Part shown: positions 18,307 to 26,566 of the stretch, piece after piece | How the letters are laid out: every line of letters starts with the position of its first letter | How positions within the stretch are numbered: the stretch's first letter is position 1 | Assembly: GCF_042657065.1 (NCBI RefSeq) | Contig: NZ_JBHSNF010000004.1 | Location: forward strand, 267,737 to 331,736 | DNA length: 64,000 nt | Reading direction: 5' to 3' | DNA from: Rhodanobacter ginsengisoli | Lineage (GTDB): Bacteria > Pseudomonadota > Gammaproteobacteria > Xanthomonadales > Rhodanobacteraceae | Translations under genes and position numbers: made by a program | The notes under the pieces: generated by a model | The model's database searches: none | What the model was told of the DNA's origin: nothing | Seen by the model: only the letters and a program-made list of their open reading frames with translations

Positions 18307-20630
18307 GGTGTCTCCGTGTGCGTGGACGCGGCGCTGCCCGGGCGGGACACGGCCGGGTCGCCGTAGAAGATCCCGCGCCCGCCGGTGGCGAAATACACCC
18401 GGCCGAACCGGCGCGGGTCGCCGGTGACGTGACCGATCTCGCCGTACCGGTGGGTGTCGTCGTTGATCCGCAGCCAGTGCGCGCCGCTGTCGGTCGAGCG
18501 GAACAGGCCGCGCCGGCCGGCCACCTTGCCGGCCAGGAACAGGGTCGGCTCGTCGCGCCCCGGCGCGGGCTTGCCGAAGCCCAGCGAGTCGGCCGCATCG
18601 ATCGTGCGGCTCTGCCACAGCACCGTGCCGTCGGCACGCCCGTGCACCACACCGGCGCGCGCGCTGATCAGGTACAGCTCGCCCGCATGGCCTGGCAGCG
18701 CATACGCCGTCGCGTCGGTGGGACGTTGCGGCGGCTGGTAGGACGCGTGGGCGATCGCATCGAGCCGGCCACCGATCGGCGCGAAATGCAGCCCGCCGTC
18801 GCGGCTGACGAACAGGCCGCCACCATGCAGGTCCTGGGCATAGAAGCGCTGCGGATCGACGCGGTCGGCGAACACGCGCGCCGCCTTCGGCAAGCCGTCG
18901 GCCGCGCGCCAGTGCCGGCCCCAGTCGTGCGTGATGTAGCCGTTGCCGGCATCGTGCGGAAACCACAGCGCGCCGCGACCGCCGGCGGCGACCGCGATGC
19001 TGCCCTCACCCTGCCCGCCGGGCTCGCTGGCGAACGCGCGCCAACTCTTCGCACCGTCCAGCGAGTACGCGGCGCGTACCGCGCCGGACGCATCGCGGAT
19101 GCGCCCGGTGCGCACGACCACCTGCGGTGCCTGCCCGGCCACGTCGATGCTGTAGCCATTCGCGTAGCGCGGCGGCGTAGCGAACTGCAACGGCGCGACA
19201 TCGAGATCGTCATGGCGGAAGCCGTCCAGGTCGCCGACCGCGCTGAGCAGGTGCGCCCCCGCGGCGGGACTGGCCAGACCCAGCGGCACGGTCTCTTCCA
19301 GGTTGGTGTCCTGGAACCACCAGTCCACCGTGCCGCCGTGGTCGAACGCGCGCATGTTGCGCGAGGCCCAGATGCCGTAGCCGGTGACGAACAGCACGTG
19401 GTCCGGATCGAATGGATCGATCGCGATGTCGCTCATCCAGTGTGGGTGATGGTCGCGCGTCCATGGCGCATTCGAATGATCAAACGAGGAGCGCGGGAAT
19501 ACCGCGGCCCAGTGCCGGCCACCGTCGGTGCTGCGGTAGATCTCGTCGTACGGCGTGTAATGGCAGAACGTGGTGGCGAGCAAGATGTTCGGGTCGTGCG
19601 CGTCCACCGCGACGTCGCCCCAGCCGAAGCCGCTCGGCTGTCCGTGGCGGGGGATCGGCGTGATGTCGGTCCAGCGCCCATCGGGCGGGCTGAACTTCCA
19701 CACCGCGCCGTCGTGCATCTGGTCCGGCCCGGGCTCGTCGCCATAAGTCAGGTAATAGTTGCCATCGGGCCCGGGCGTCATGTGGCTCGGGCGCAGGCCG
19801 GTGGGCTGACCGGGCACGGCGCTCCAGTGCGCGCCGCCATCGGTCGAGCGGAACAGGCTGGTCTGGCGCGTGGACACGCCGGCATACAGCACCGGCGTCG
19901 GCCGGCCCGGCTTTCCGCTGGCCGGATCGAACACCACGAACACGATGCCGATCGACTGCCGTCGCCAGCTGTTGGCCGCGGTGGCGGCCAGCGACGTCGC
20001 CACCGCCGGAAAGCTGCCCACGCGCGCCCAGTGCGCCGCGTGATCGGCACTGCGCCACAGTCCCGCCGTGCGCGAGCCGAGGAACAGGATGCGGCCGTCG
20101 TTCGGATCCACCGCCAGGCGCTCGCCATTGCCGCGGCCCAGTTCATTGCCGCCCAGCTTGAACGGCAGATCGACCCGCTGGAACGTGCGGCCGCGATCGT
20201 GCGAGCGCAGGACCGCGGCGTTGCCGGTGGCGGCGTTGGTGTACGTGCCGGCGGCCAGATAGACGCGGCCGGTGTCGTGCGGGTCCAGCGCGAGGCTGTC
20301 GATGCCGTCGAGGTTGCTGTCGTCGGCACCGAGCCAGTCGGTCAGCGGAATCCATCGCCGCGTCGGCTCATCCCAGCGGTAGGCGCCGCCGACGTCGGTG
20401 CGTGCGTAGTAGAGCCCCTTCTCCGTCGGGTGGAACACCAGCCCACTGACGTATCCGCCGCCACCGATGCGCACGCTGTGCCATGCGTACGGAACCCCTT
20501 GCGCAGCGACTGGCAGCGATACCAGCAGACAGAGCATCAACAGGCAGCGGGAGCCCAGACGAACAAGGGCGCTTTTCGTTGGAGGGCGCATCATTTCGTC
20601 AGCAGCGGTGATGCCGAACCGGTCGTTCAC
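18303..20630 (-). CDS. GH74 endo-xyloglucanase, secreted
   Basis: The protein is about 775 residues and forms the twin seven-bladed propellers of GH74. Catalytic Asp candidates are Asp79 in ARTDVGGAYRW and a later Asp in VGDLDGF; repeated RSTDGGxHW blade motifs are visible. It would cut the xyloglucan backbone into oligosaccharides. I chose the GTG at 20630 because it has a GGAGGGG ribosome site at good spacing. The in-frame ATGs at 20594 and 20591 lack one but begin closer to the hydrophobic signal core. The first codons and the upstream leader closely match those of the TonB receptor gene at 25953. It is the first gene of the 13-gene operon. Confidence 0.93.
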   Translation of the reverse strand: MNDRFGITAADEMMRPPTKSALVRLGSRCLLMLCLLVSLPVAAQGVPYAWHSVRIGGGGYVSGLVFHPTEKGLYYARTDVGGAYRWDEPTRRWIPLTDWLGADDSNLDGIDSLALDPHDTGRVYLAAGTYTNAATGNAAVLRSHDRGRTFQRVDLPFKLGGNELGRGNGERLAVDPNDGRILFLGSRTAGLWRSADHAAHWARVGSFPAVATSLAATAANSWRRQSIGIVFVVFDPASGKPGRPTPVLYAGVSTRQTSLFRSTDGGAHWSAVPGQPTGLRPSHMTPGPDGNYYLTYGDEPGPDQMHDGAVWKFSPPDGRWTDITPIPRHGQPSGFGWGDVAVDAHDPNILLATTFCHYTPYDEIYRSTDGGRHWAAVFPRSSFDHSNAPWTRDHHPHWMSDIAIDPFDPDHVLFVTGYGIWASRNMRAFDHGGTVDWWFQDTNLEETVPLGLASPAAGAHLLSAVGDLDGFRHDDLDVAPLQFATPPRYANGYSIDVAGQAPQVVVRTGRIRDASGAVRAAYSLDGAKSWRAFASEPGGQGEGSIAVAAGGRGALWFPHDAGNGYITHDWGRHWRAADGLPKAARVFADRVDPQRFYAQDLHGGGLFVSRDGGLHFAPIGGRLDAIAHASYQPPQRPTDATAYALPGHAGELYLISARAGVVHGRADGTVLWQSRTIDAADSLGFGKPAPGRDEPTLFLAGKVAGRRGLFRSTDSGAHWLRINDDTHRYGEIGHVTGDPRRFGRVYFATGGRGIFYGDPAVSRPGSAASTHTETP

Positions 20631-20660
20631 TTGATTCCCCTCCGACGATGGTTTGCTGAC
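20616..20660 (-). repeat. Translation-start block shared with the TonB-receptor gene (copy 1)
   Basis: These 45 bp around the GH74 GTG start match 25939-25983 around the TonB-receptor GTG start at most positions without gaps. Both read CAGC-AAC-ATC, then GGAGGGG, a short spacer, and GTGAACGA-CGG. Both blocks lie about 135 bp downstream of a copy of the 81-bp promoter element. This suggests one leader was copied from the other. Confidence 0.75.
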
Positions 20661-21061
20661 TGCAAGGATTGAACATGCCGACCCGCTCACCAGCGATGGC
20701 CTGGGTGACCACAGCGTTCCCGGGATGGGCTCGTCCATGCGCGCGACCTGCCTTGCCATGAAGTGCGCGAAACGGTCCGAACGGTGCAAGGAACATGCTC
20801 CGGTTGCGGGCGCAGAGATGCAATTACAAAATCAGCCAGATCGACTGGCGTTTCTTCTTTTGCGCTTGCCGCAATCGGCGCTCGTTTACTCTCATCGAAC
20901 GCTTGCGACGGCACGCGATGAGGCTTCGCACGAGCGTGCTCTCGACAAGCAGGCCTTGCCCGCGTTCCTCTTTCTCCGCTGCCATTCGCGGCTGAAGTCT
21001 TCAACGACGCCGCGCGGCATGGCGGCATCGTCGCCGCCATGCCGCGCACGCACGGTACCGC
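20631..21061. other. Leader and promoter region of the GH74 operon
   Basis: No gene is seen in these 431 bp between the GH43 stop and the GH74 start. They hold the shared translation-start block (to 20660), about 130 bp of untranslated leader and the 81-bp promoter element at 20794-20874. Upstream of it lies a short AT-richer stretch to about 20960. No factor-independent terminator for the preceding GH43 gene was recognised. Confidence 0.6.
20794..20874 (-). promoter_or_regulatory. 81-bp xyloglucan/xylose promoter element, copy A (GH74 operon)
   Basis: The blocks CATGCT, CAATTAC, GTTTCTTCTTTTGC (20850-20863) and GCCGCAA occur in the same order and exact spacing at 26120-26200 and 32801-32881. 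Read on the minus strand, GCAAAAGAAGAAAC is followed 22 bp later by GTAATTG, a plausible -10 region, so the conserved box would lie against the -35. That is the layout of a class II activator site. XylR is the obvious candidate regulator. Conservation is directly seen; promoter function is inferred. Confidence 0.75.
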
Positions 21062-22759
21062 TCAATCACCATGTGTCTTCTGCAAGCTGGCGCTTCTCGT
21101 TGACTGCAGCCAGGCGTAGGGACCGAACGTGGCACCGATGAAACCGCCTGCCGTTGCGGCGCTCAGCAGGCTGGCGTCCAGCCCCCGCCGCAGTACGTGC
21201 CAGCCGCCTGCGTTGACGGCGTAAAGGACGTCCAGGCGCGGACCATCCACCTTGAAACGGATGGAGACAGCGGTGGTCTTGCCGGGCAAGTCGACGTGGC
21301 CGAGCGCGACACCCGCAAGCGGATCGTCCTTGCTCGCGCGCCGATCCAACTCCAGCACGTCGCCCGACTCGTGGCGGACGAGGCCCGCCGCGTAGAAATG
21401 GGTTTCGTTCTGCAACATGGCGAGTCCCGCCTGTTCGCCGGGCTCGAGCCCGCGCACATCGAACCGGGCATCGATCGTGGCCCGGTGATGCTGCAGCCGA
21501 TGCGCCACATAGGCCGGCTGGGCGGATGTGTCGTCGCCCAGCGGCACCGCTGAAGGCTGGATGCGAAGGCCTTCACTGCCGGTGGCAAACCAGCGCCTGC
21601 TTGGCGGGTGCAGCGTCATCCACTGCATGGGCAAGCTCGGCGCGCGGAAGCGCTCGGTCCAGTGGAACGGCCCGTTCATCGGCACCGCTTGCGCCTCGCG
21701 GGGCAAGTCGGGTCGCTGTTCCACCAGGGGAACCGACTTGCCGTGCGGCAGGATCACGGGCCAGCCGTCGTGCCATGTCAGCGGCAGCAGAAAGGTCTCG
21801 CGGCCCAGGTTGTACTGGTTCCCACGATAAGGTCGCGTTCCCAGGAACACCGCCCACCAGGATCCGTCCTGCAACTCGACCAGCTGCGCATGCCCCGTCG
21901 ACGTCACCGGATGCGGCCGGCCAGGCGCAAGGTCACGCTGGGTCAGTATCGGATTGCCATCCCACGGCAGGTACGGGCCGGTGATCTTGCGGCTGCGATA
22001 AATCATCTCGGCATGCTGTTCGCCGGTACCGCCCTCGGCCGTGTTCAGGTAGTAGTAGCCGCCATGGCGAAACAGGTGCGGGCCCTCGACATATTGCGGC
22101 TGGGTGGCGGGATTCGCGCCGCCATCCACCAGCACCTTGCGCGGTCCGATCAACTTCATCGAGGCGAGGTCGAGTTGCTGGATCCAGATCGCGCGATGCC
22201 CTTCGTAGCGGGGCTTCCCCTCAGGCATGCCGTTGTTCACCACCCACGCGGTGCCGTCCTGGTCGAAAAACAGGGAGGGATCGATCCCTTCGAATCCCAG
22301 CCAGACGGGGTTCGACCACGGCCCGGCGGGATTCTTCGCCGTGATGAGGTAATTGCCCTTGTCGCAATAGAAGCAGGTGTTCGTGATGTAGAACGTGTCG
22401 CCGTAGTGGCTGATCGAGGCGGCGAACAACCCGCCGGTCAATTCGCCGTGGCCGTAATGGATCTGGTCGGGCCGGTCGATCGCATTGCCCAGCTGCGTCC
22501 AGTCGACCAGATCCCGGCTGTGGAAGACCGGAAGCCCGGGAAAGTAGCCGAACGTGGAGTTGACCAGGTAGAAATCATCACCGACCCGGGTGACGGACGG
22601 ATCGGGGTAGAAGCCCGTCAGCACCGGATTGCGGTATTGCGTCGGCGACGGCACCGGGCCGCCATCGTCGCCGCGATAGCTGATTTCCTTCACCACGACG
22701 GATGCGGCAGCCATTTGGCACGCCAGCGTGCAGATCACCCCAAGCATGAATCGTTTCAT
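21062..22759 (-). CDS. GH43 alpha-L-arabinofuranosidase/beta-xylosidase, secreted
   Basis: The protein is 565 residues with a signal peptide (about 1-19). The five-bladed GH43 propeller has base Asp53 in FYPDPS, the pKa-modulating Asp160 in GIDPSLFF and acid Glu225 in YVEGPH. A C-terminal beta-sandwich (about 370-560) is typical of the larger GH43 enzymes, for instance the subfamily acting on arabinosylated xyloglucan. It follows the TonB receptor in the same direction, so it probably shares that promoter. A GAGGGAAG ribosome site supports the ATG at 22759. Arabinose versus xylose release cannot be decided from the sequence. Confidence 0.9.
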   Translation of the reverse strand: MKRFMLGVICTLACQMAAASVVVKEISYRGDDGGPVPSPTQYRNPVLTGFYPDPSVTRVGDDFYLVNSTFGYFPGLPVFHSRDLVDWTQLGNAIDRPDQIHYGHGELTGGLFAASISHYGDTFYITNTCFYCDKGNYLITAKNPAGPWSNPVWLGFEGIDPSLFFDQDGTAWVVNNGMPEGKPRYEGHRAIWIQQLDLASMKLIGPRKVLVDGGANPATQPQYVEGPHLFRHGGYYYLNTAEGGTGEQHAEMIYRSRKITGPYLPWDGNPILTQRDLAPGRPHPVTSTGHAQLVELQDGSWWAVFLGTRPYRGNQYNLGRETFLLPLTWHDGWPVILPHGKSVPLVEQRPDLPREAQAVPMNGPFHWTERFRAPSLPMQWMTLHPPSRRWFATGSEGLRIQPSAVPLGDDTSAQPAYVAHRLQHHRATIDARFDVRGLEPGEQAGLAMLQNETHFYAAGLVRHESGDVLELDRRASKDDPLAGVALGHVDLPGKTTAVSIRFKVDGPRLDVLYAVNAGGWHVLRRGLDASLLSAATAGGFIGATFGPYAWLQSTRSASLQKTHGD

Positions 22760-22968
22760 TCCGCTTCCCTCATGTGTGCTGGATGACCGCGCGGGATACC
22801 ACCCGACCGACCCCATCGCGTGGATACATGCATGCGTATCTGCCCACACGCCCTACGCGCTGAACATGCCGGAACGCGGCGGGTTTCTTCCGGCGCCCGG
22901 CAAGGCACCCAACCCTGGATGCCCCGCCCCATGCCGGAACCCCGATCGACTGCTCGGGCACTGCACGA

Positions 22969-25953
22969 TCAGAACGTCGCGCGCAGCGTCAGTGCATAAC
23001 GGGTGTCGTTCACGTACCAGGAAGTGATGTGCTTGCCGGATGCGTTCTGATACATGATCGTGCGCTGTTCGGCGTTGTTGAGGTTGTTCATCTCCAGGCC
23101 GAGCTTCACGTGTTCGTTGAACGAGTAGAAGATCGAACCGTCCAGCTGTCCGTAGGCGTCGGCGAATACCGGCAGCTTCCACGGAATGTTGTTGTCGGTC
23201 CCGTTGTAGCCGTTCGGACCGATCGACAGCAGATACTGGCTGCGCCAGTTGTAGGCCAGCCGGATTTGCCACGGACCGTGCTCGTAGAAGCCGGCGACAT
23301 TGAGGGAATCCCTCGACAGGCCATCCGCCGGGAGGCTGCCGTACCCGGAACCATCCGTATCCACCGGCACCGCCGTGGTGTCGTTCGGCACATGGGTCCT
23401 GCTGCGGATGTAGGTGTAGTTCGCCGACATGCCGAAGCCCTTGACCGGCAGGAAATCGAAGAACTCGTTCCAGCCGATTTCCACGCCATCGATCGTCGCC
23501 TTGCCGACGTTCACCGGACGGGTGATCAGATACTGATAGTTGTTGCCGTCGACACCTGGATACGTCACGAACCGCGACTCGTTGCGGAAATAGTCGCGTA
23601 TCCCCTTGTGGAAGAAGTTGACCCAGGCCATGCCGCCGCGGTCCGGATCGAAATACCACTCCAGCGACAGATCGAACTGGTTCGCCTTCATCGGCGTCAG
23701 GTACGGATTGCTGTTGGAATTGCCAGTCAGGGTCAGCTTGTCGAGCGGCAGGGTGGTGGTGCCGGGCGGCGGCGTATAGCCTGACAGCACGTCGGCATTG
23801 AGAATCTGATAGGCCTGCATCTGGCTGAAGTCCGGCCGCGCAATCGCCTTGGAAAAGGCAAACCGCGTGATCAGGTTCGGAGCGAACTCCCACTTCAGGT
23901 TCAAGCTGGGCAGGATGTCGGTGTACTCGTTGCGGGCGTTGATGGGAGCGGTCTGGCCTGCGCCCAGATAGGGCGCCAACGGCTGGTTGGGAAACACCAG
24001 AAAGCCTTGGCCGGCATTCGTGGTCCTCACCGCACGCACGCCGACGTTGCCGCTCAGATGGGCATCGTCCACCCCGAATTCGAGCATGCCGTACGCCGCG
24101 TAGGTCTTTTCGTGCTGGACATTGGTGTGCGCAGCATCGAGCACCGTGTTCTGGTACGTGCCGGCATAGCAGCAGGTGTAGAACGGATCGGCGGCGGCGT
24201 GGATGTCCTGGTAGCTGGTCGGGTAGCCCAGCGCGGTCGACAGCAGCGGTGCATAGAACGCACCGGGTATGCCGGCGCCGCCCTTGTAGAAATTGTTGAA
24301 CTTGTCCAGGTGCACCAGGCTGGTATTGACCGTGCCGTTCAAGTCCAGGCCGGGCAGCGGAACGCCGCCGGGCAACGCCCAATATTGCATCCAGGTCTGG
24401 AACACGGGCTTCCAGTTGTAGCCGGTATCGATGTTGTTGGCATAGCGGTTGGTCAGGCGCACGCCTCCCTTCAGCCCCTGCACGAACCCGTCGGCGAAGC
24501 TGTGATCGATGTCGGCGCGCCAGGCCAGTTCTTTCGCATAGTTCTGAACCTGGTGATCCATGGTGAACCCCCAGTAGTAATTGGCGGGGTCCCCGGTGAA
24601 GGCGGAATCGACGCCGATGTGCGGCGGGCTGCTGCCGTTCAGGGCGACGTCGATGTAGGGCACGTTCGTGCCCAGGGCCACCGTGGAATCCAGACTGTTG
24701 GTGGTGGCCCTGACGAACTGCAACGAACTCGTGACTTCGGTGCTCGTGCCCAGCCGCCACTTCATCCCGGTGGAGAAGTCCGTGGTCTTGGAGTGGCTGC
24801 TGGATGCGCGGATGTCGGTGCCCATCGGCATGCCGCCATTCTGCGTGAGGCGACCGGACTGGAACACGCCACCATTGATTTCGCTGGGCTGGCTGGGATC
24901 CACCATCACCTGCGTCGGGTCGTTGCTCACGAAGATCGCATCCTCGTCCCAGACTTCGTGGTATTTGCTCTGGAACGCGGTGGCGTAAAGGTCGAGATTG
25001 TCGCTGGGACGCCACTGGAAGGCCATGTAGGCGCCATCGCGCTTGCGATCGTAGAGCAAGGTGCGCCAGTCGGCGCCGCGCGGCACCCAGGTGCCGCCTG
25101 CGTTCTTGAAGAACGGACGCACGAACAGGCCATCGGTACGCGTGGCCAGGCGGGAATCGGCGAGATCGACGAGGAAGCCCATTTCGCCGAGGCTGGTGTG
25201 CCAGCGATTGCTGTAGAGCACCGAGGCGGACGGCTTGTACTTCTTGACGAAGTTGCCATAGTTCTCGCTGACCGAAGCGGCGACCTTCTGGCCCTGGAAG
25301 TCGAAGGGCATGAAGGTGCGCAGGTTTACCGTGCCGCCCAGGCCGCCCTCGATCATCGCGGCCGTCTGGTTCTTGTAGACGTCGACGCCGGACATCAATT
25401 CCGACGGCACGTCCTGGAAGCTGAGGGCACGCCCGCCGTTGGCGGAGAAACTGTCGCCGCCATTCAATTCGGAACGCACCTGCGTGAGGCCGCGCACCTG
25501 CACGCCATTGCCTTCGGCAGAGAAGTGCTCCGGATCGCCCTGGGAGATGAAGTGGTCGATGGTGACGCCGGGAATGCGCGACAGGGTTTCAGTGACGCTG
25601 CGATCCGGCAGCGCGCCGATGTCCGTGGCGGATAACGAATCGACGAAGGTGTCGGCGTCGCGTTTGATGTCCTGCGCCTTCTCGACCGATGCACGGATAC
25701 CGGTCACCACGACCTCGCCGAGTTGGGTCGCTGCCTTCTTCTGGTCCGCCTTGGCCTTCCTGGCGGCGACCTTCGACGGGACGGCCTGGTCCACGCCCTG
25801 ACTGCCGGCGGCGGCGGACGTGGCCTGCTGTGCCGATGCCTGTGCCGGCAGGTAAAGCATCGCCACACTGATCGCAATGGCCATGGAAAGACCCGTGCGC
25901 CGCAGCTGCGCGGATCCCTGTTGCCGAACACTGTTGCTGGACCGATCGTTCAC
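22969..25953 (-). CDS. TonB-dependent outer-membrane receptor for oligosaccharides
   Basis: The protein is 994 residues with an extended signal peptide ending near AQASAQQ. A likely TonB box (LGEVVVTG, about 78-85) comes next, then the plug domain (about 90-230; SATDIGALPDRSV, RIPGV, VQVRGL) and a beta-barrel ending in an aromatic residue (ATF). This pattern is the proteobacterial saccharide-receptor type found in carbohydrate loci. It would import xyloglucan oligosaccharides produced by GH74 across the outer membrane. The GTG start at 25953 is supported by GGAGGGGC. The GH43 gene at 21062-22759 follows after 209 bp. The substrate is inferred from context. Confidence 0.93.
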   Translation of the reverse strand: MNDRSSNSVRQQGSAQLRRTGLSMAIAISVAMLYLPAQASAQQATSAAAGSQGVDQAVPSKVAARKAKADQKKAATQLGEVVVTGIRASVEKAQDIKRDADTFVDSLSATDIGALPDRSVTETLSRIPGVTIDHFISQGDPEHFSAEGNGVQVRGLTQVRSELNGGDSFSANGGRALSFQDVPSELMSGVDVYKNQTAAMIEGGLGGTVNLRTFMPFDFQGQKVAASVSENYGNFVKKYKPSASVLYSNRWHTSLGEMGFLVDLADSRLATRTDGLFVRPFFKNAGGTWVPRGADWRTLLYDRKRDGAYMAFQWRPSDNLDLYATAFQSKYHEVWDEDAIFVSNDPTQVMVDPSQPSEINGGVFQSGRLTQNGGMPMGTDIRASSSHSKTTDFSTGMKWRLGTSTEVTSSLQFVRATTNSLDSTVALGTNVPYIDVALNGSSPPHIGVDSAFTGDPANYYWGFTMDHQVQNYAKELAWRADIDHSFADGFVQGLKGGVRLTNRYANNIDTGYNWKPVFQTWMQYWALPGGVPLPGLDLNGTVNTSLVHLDKFNNFYKGGAGIPGAFYAPLLSTALGYPTSYQDIHAAADPFYTCCYAGTYQNTVLDAAHTNVQHEKTYAAYGMLEFGVDDAHLSGNVGVRAVRTTNAGQGFLVFPNQPLAPYLGAGQTAPINARNEYTDILPSLNLKWEFAPNLITRFAFSKAIARPDFSQMQAYQILNADVLSGYTPPPGTTTLPLDKLTLTGNSNSNPYLTPMKANQFDLSLEWYFDPDRGGMAWVNFFHKGIRDYFRNESRFVTYPGVDGNNYQYLITRPVNVGKATIDGVEIGWNEFFDFLPVKGFGMSANYTYIRSRTHVPNDTTAVPVDTDGSGYGSLPADGLSRDSLNVAGFYEHGPWQIRLAYNWRSQYLLSIGPNGYNGTDNNIPWKLPVFADAYGQLDGSIFYSFNEHVKLGLEMNNLNNAEQRTIMYQNASGKHITSWYVNDTRYALTLRATF

Positions 25954-25983
25954 CTGTTGCCCCTCCCATGATTGTTCGCTGAC
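25939..25983 (-). repeat. Translation-start block shared with GH74 (copy 2)
   Basis: This is the counterpart of 20616-20660. It contains the GGAGGGG ribosome site, the GTG start and the first codons of the TonB receptor. It lies 136 bp from promoter element B, against 133 bp for the GH74 copy, so the whole leader seems to have been duplicated as a unit and then diverged in the middle. Confidence 0.75.
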
Positions 25984-26566
25984 CGCGGGACTTTCACCGC
26001 GGGCCGGCGCATCGACGATGGCTTCGGCTGCAACGGCATACCCCGGGTGACTCTTGCGGACGCACCACCCGTTTCTCTCGGAAACATGCCATACGGTCTC
26101 GGCGATGCGTTACGCGTTGCATGCTGCGGTGGCGGGTGCGGGGGCGCAATTACGAAATTGTCCAGCGCGGCTCACGTTTCTTCTTTTGCGTTCGCCGCAA
26201 AACAGCGACGATTCCGGTCGTTCCGTGTGCGCGTTCGCTCGGTGGCGATGCACCGACGCGATCGCGCCTGGGCGCGTACGGGCAAGCCGGCACACGCGTC
26301 GATGAAGTCGCGATCACGCGCCGGCACTGAAGAATCCGGGATCGCGCGAGTCGCTGTCGTGATCGCGTGCGCAGCACGCGTGCGCGCGCCGGTCGGCGGA
26401 GGCGGCCGCAGGCACTTCGGGCGGGTCGTGCTGCATGCCAGCAAAACGGCGATGACGCGATGCGGGGGAGCCGCTGCCGGTGCGGTTCGCCGGCAGCGGA
26501 GTCGGACCCTCGCGACGACCTGCCCGCAGGCATGGACGTCGATCATCGAGGGGCCCGGCCGTTCGT
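25954..26566. other. Leader and promoter region of the TonB-receptor unit
   Basis: These 613 bp separate the GH43 stop at 26567 from the receptor start. They contain promoter element B (26120-26200), an untranslated leader and the start-codon block. The stretch 26201-26566 holds no gene I can support, despite open frames of 60-130 codons on both strands that lack ribosome sites and recognisable motifs. No clear terminator was recognised. Confidence 0.6.
26120..26200 (-). promoter_or_regulatory. 81-bp xyloglucan/xylose promoter element, copy B (TonB receptor)
   Basis: This is the same ungapped arrangement as copy A: CATGCT, CAATTAC, GTTTCTTCTTTTGC (26176-26189) and GCCGCAA. On the minus strand GCAAAAGAAGAAAC precedes GTAATTG by 22 bp. 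It lies 167 bp upstream of the receptor GTG, almost the same distance as copy A from GH74. A XylR-dependent promoter is inferred. Confidence 0.75.

Noticed and set aside
22760..22968. Terminator after the TonB receptor (CCGGAA/TTCCGG pairing)
   Set aside because: The stem is short with a long loop and no T-run, so read-through into GH43 is more likely.
26172..26546. Overlapping frames of 60-130 codons in the TonB-receptor upstream region
   Set aside because: They share short peptides with frames at 20687 and 31719 only because the 81-bp promoter element is repeated; no start signals or domains.
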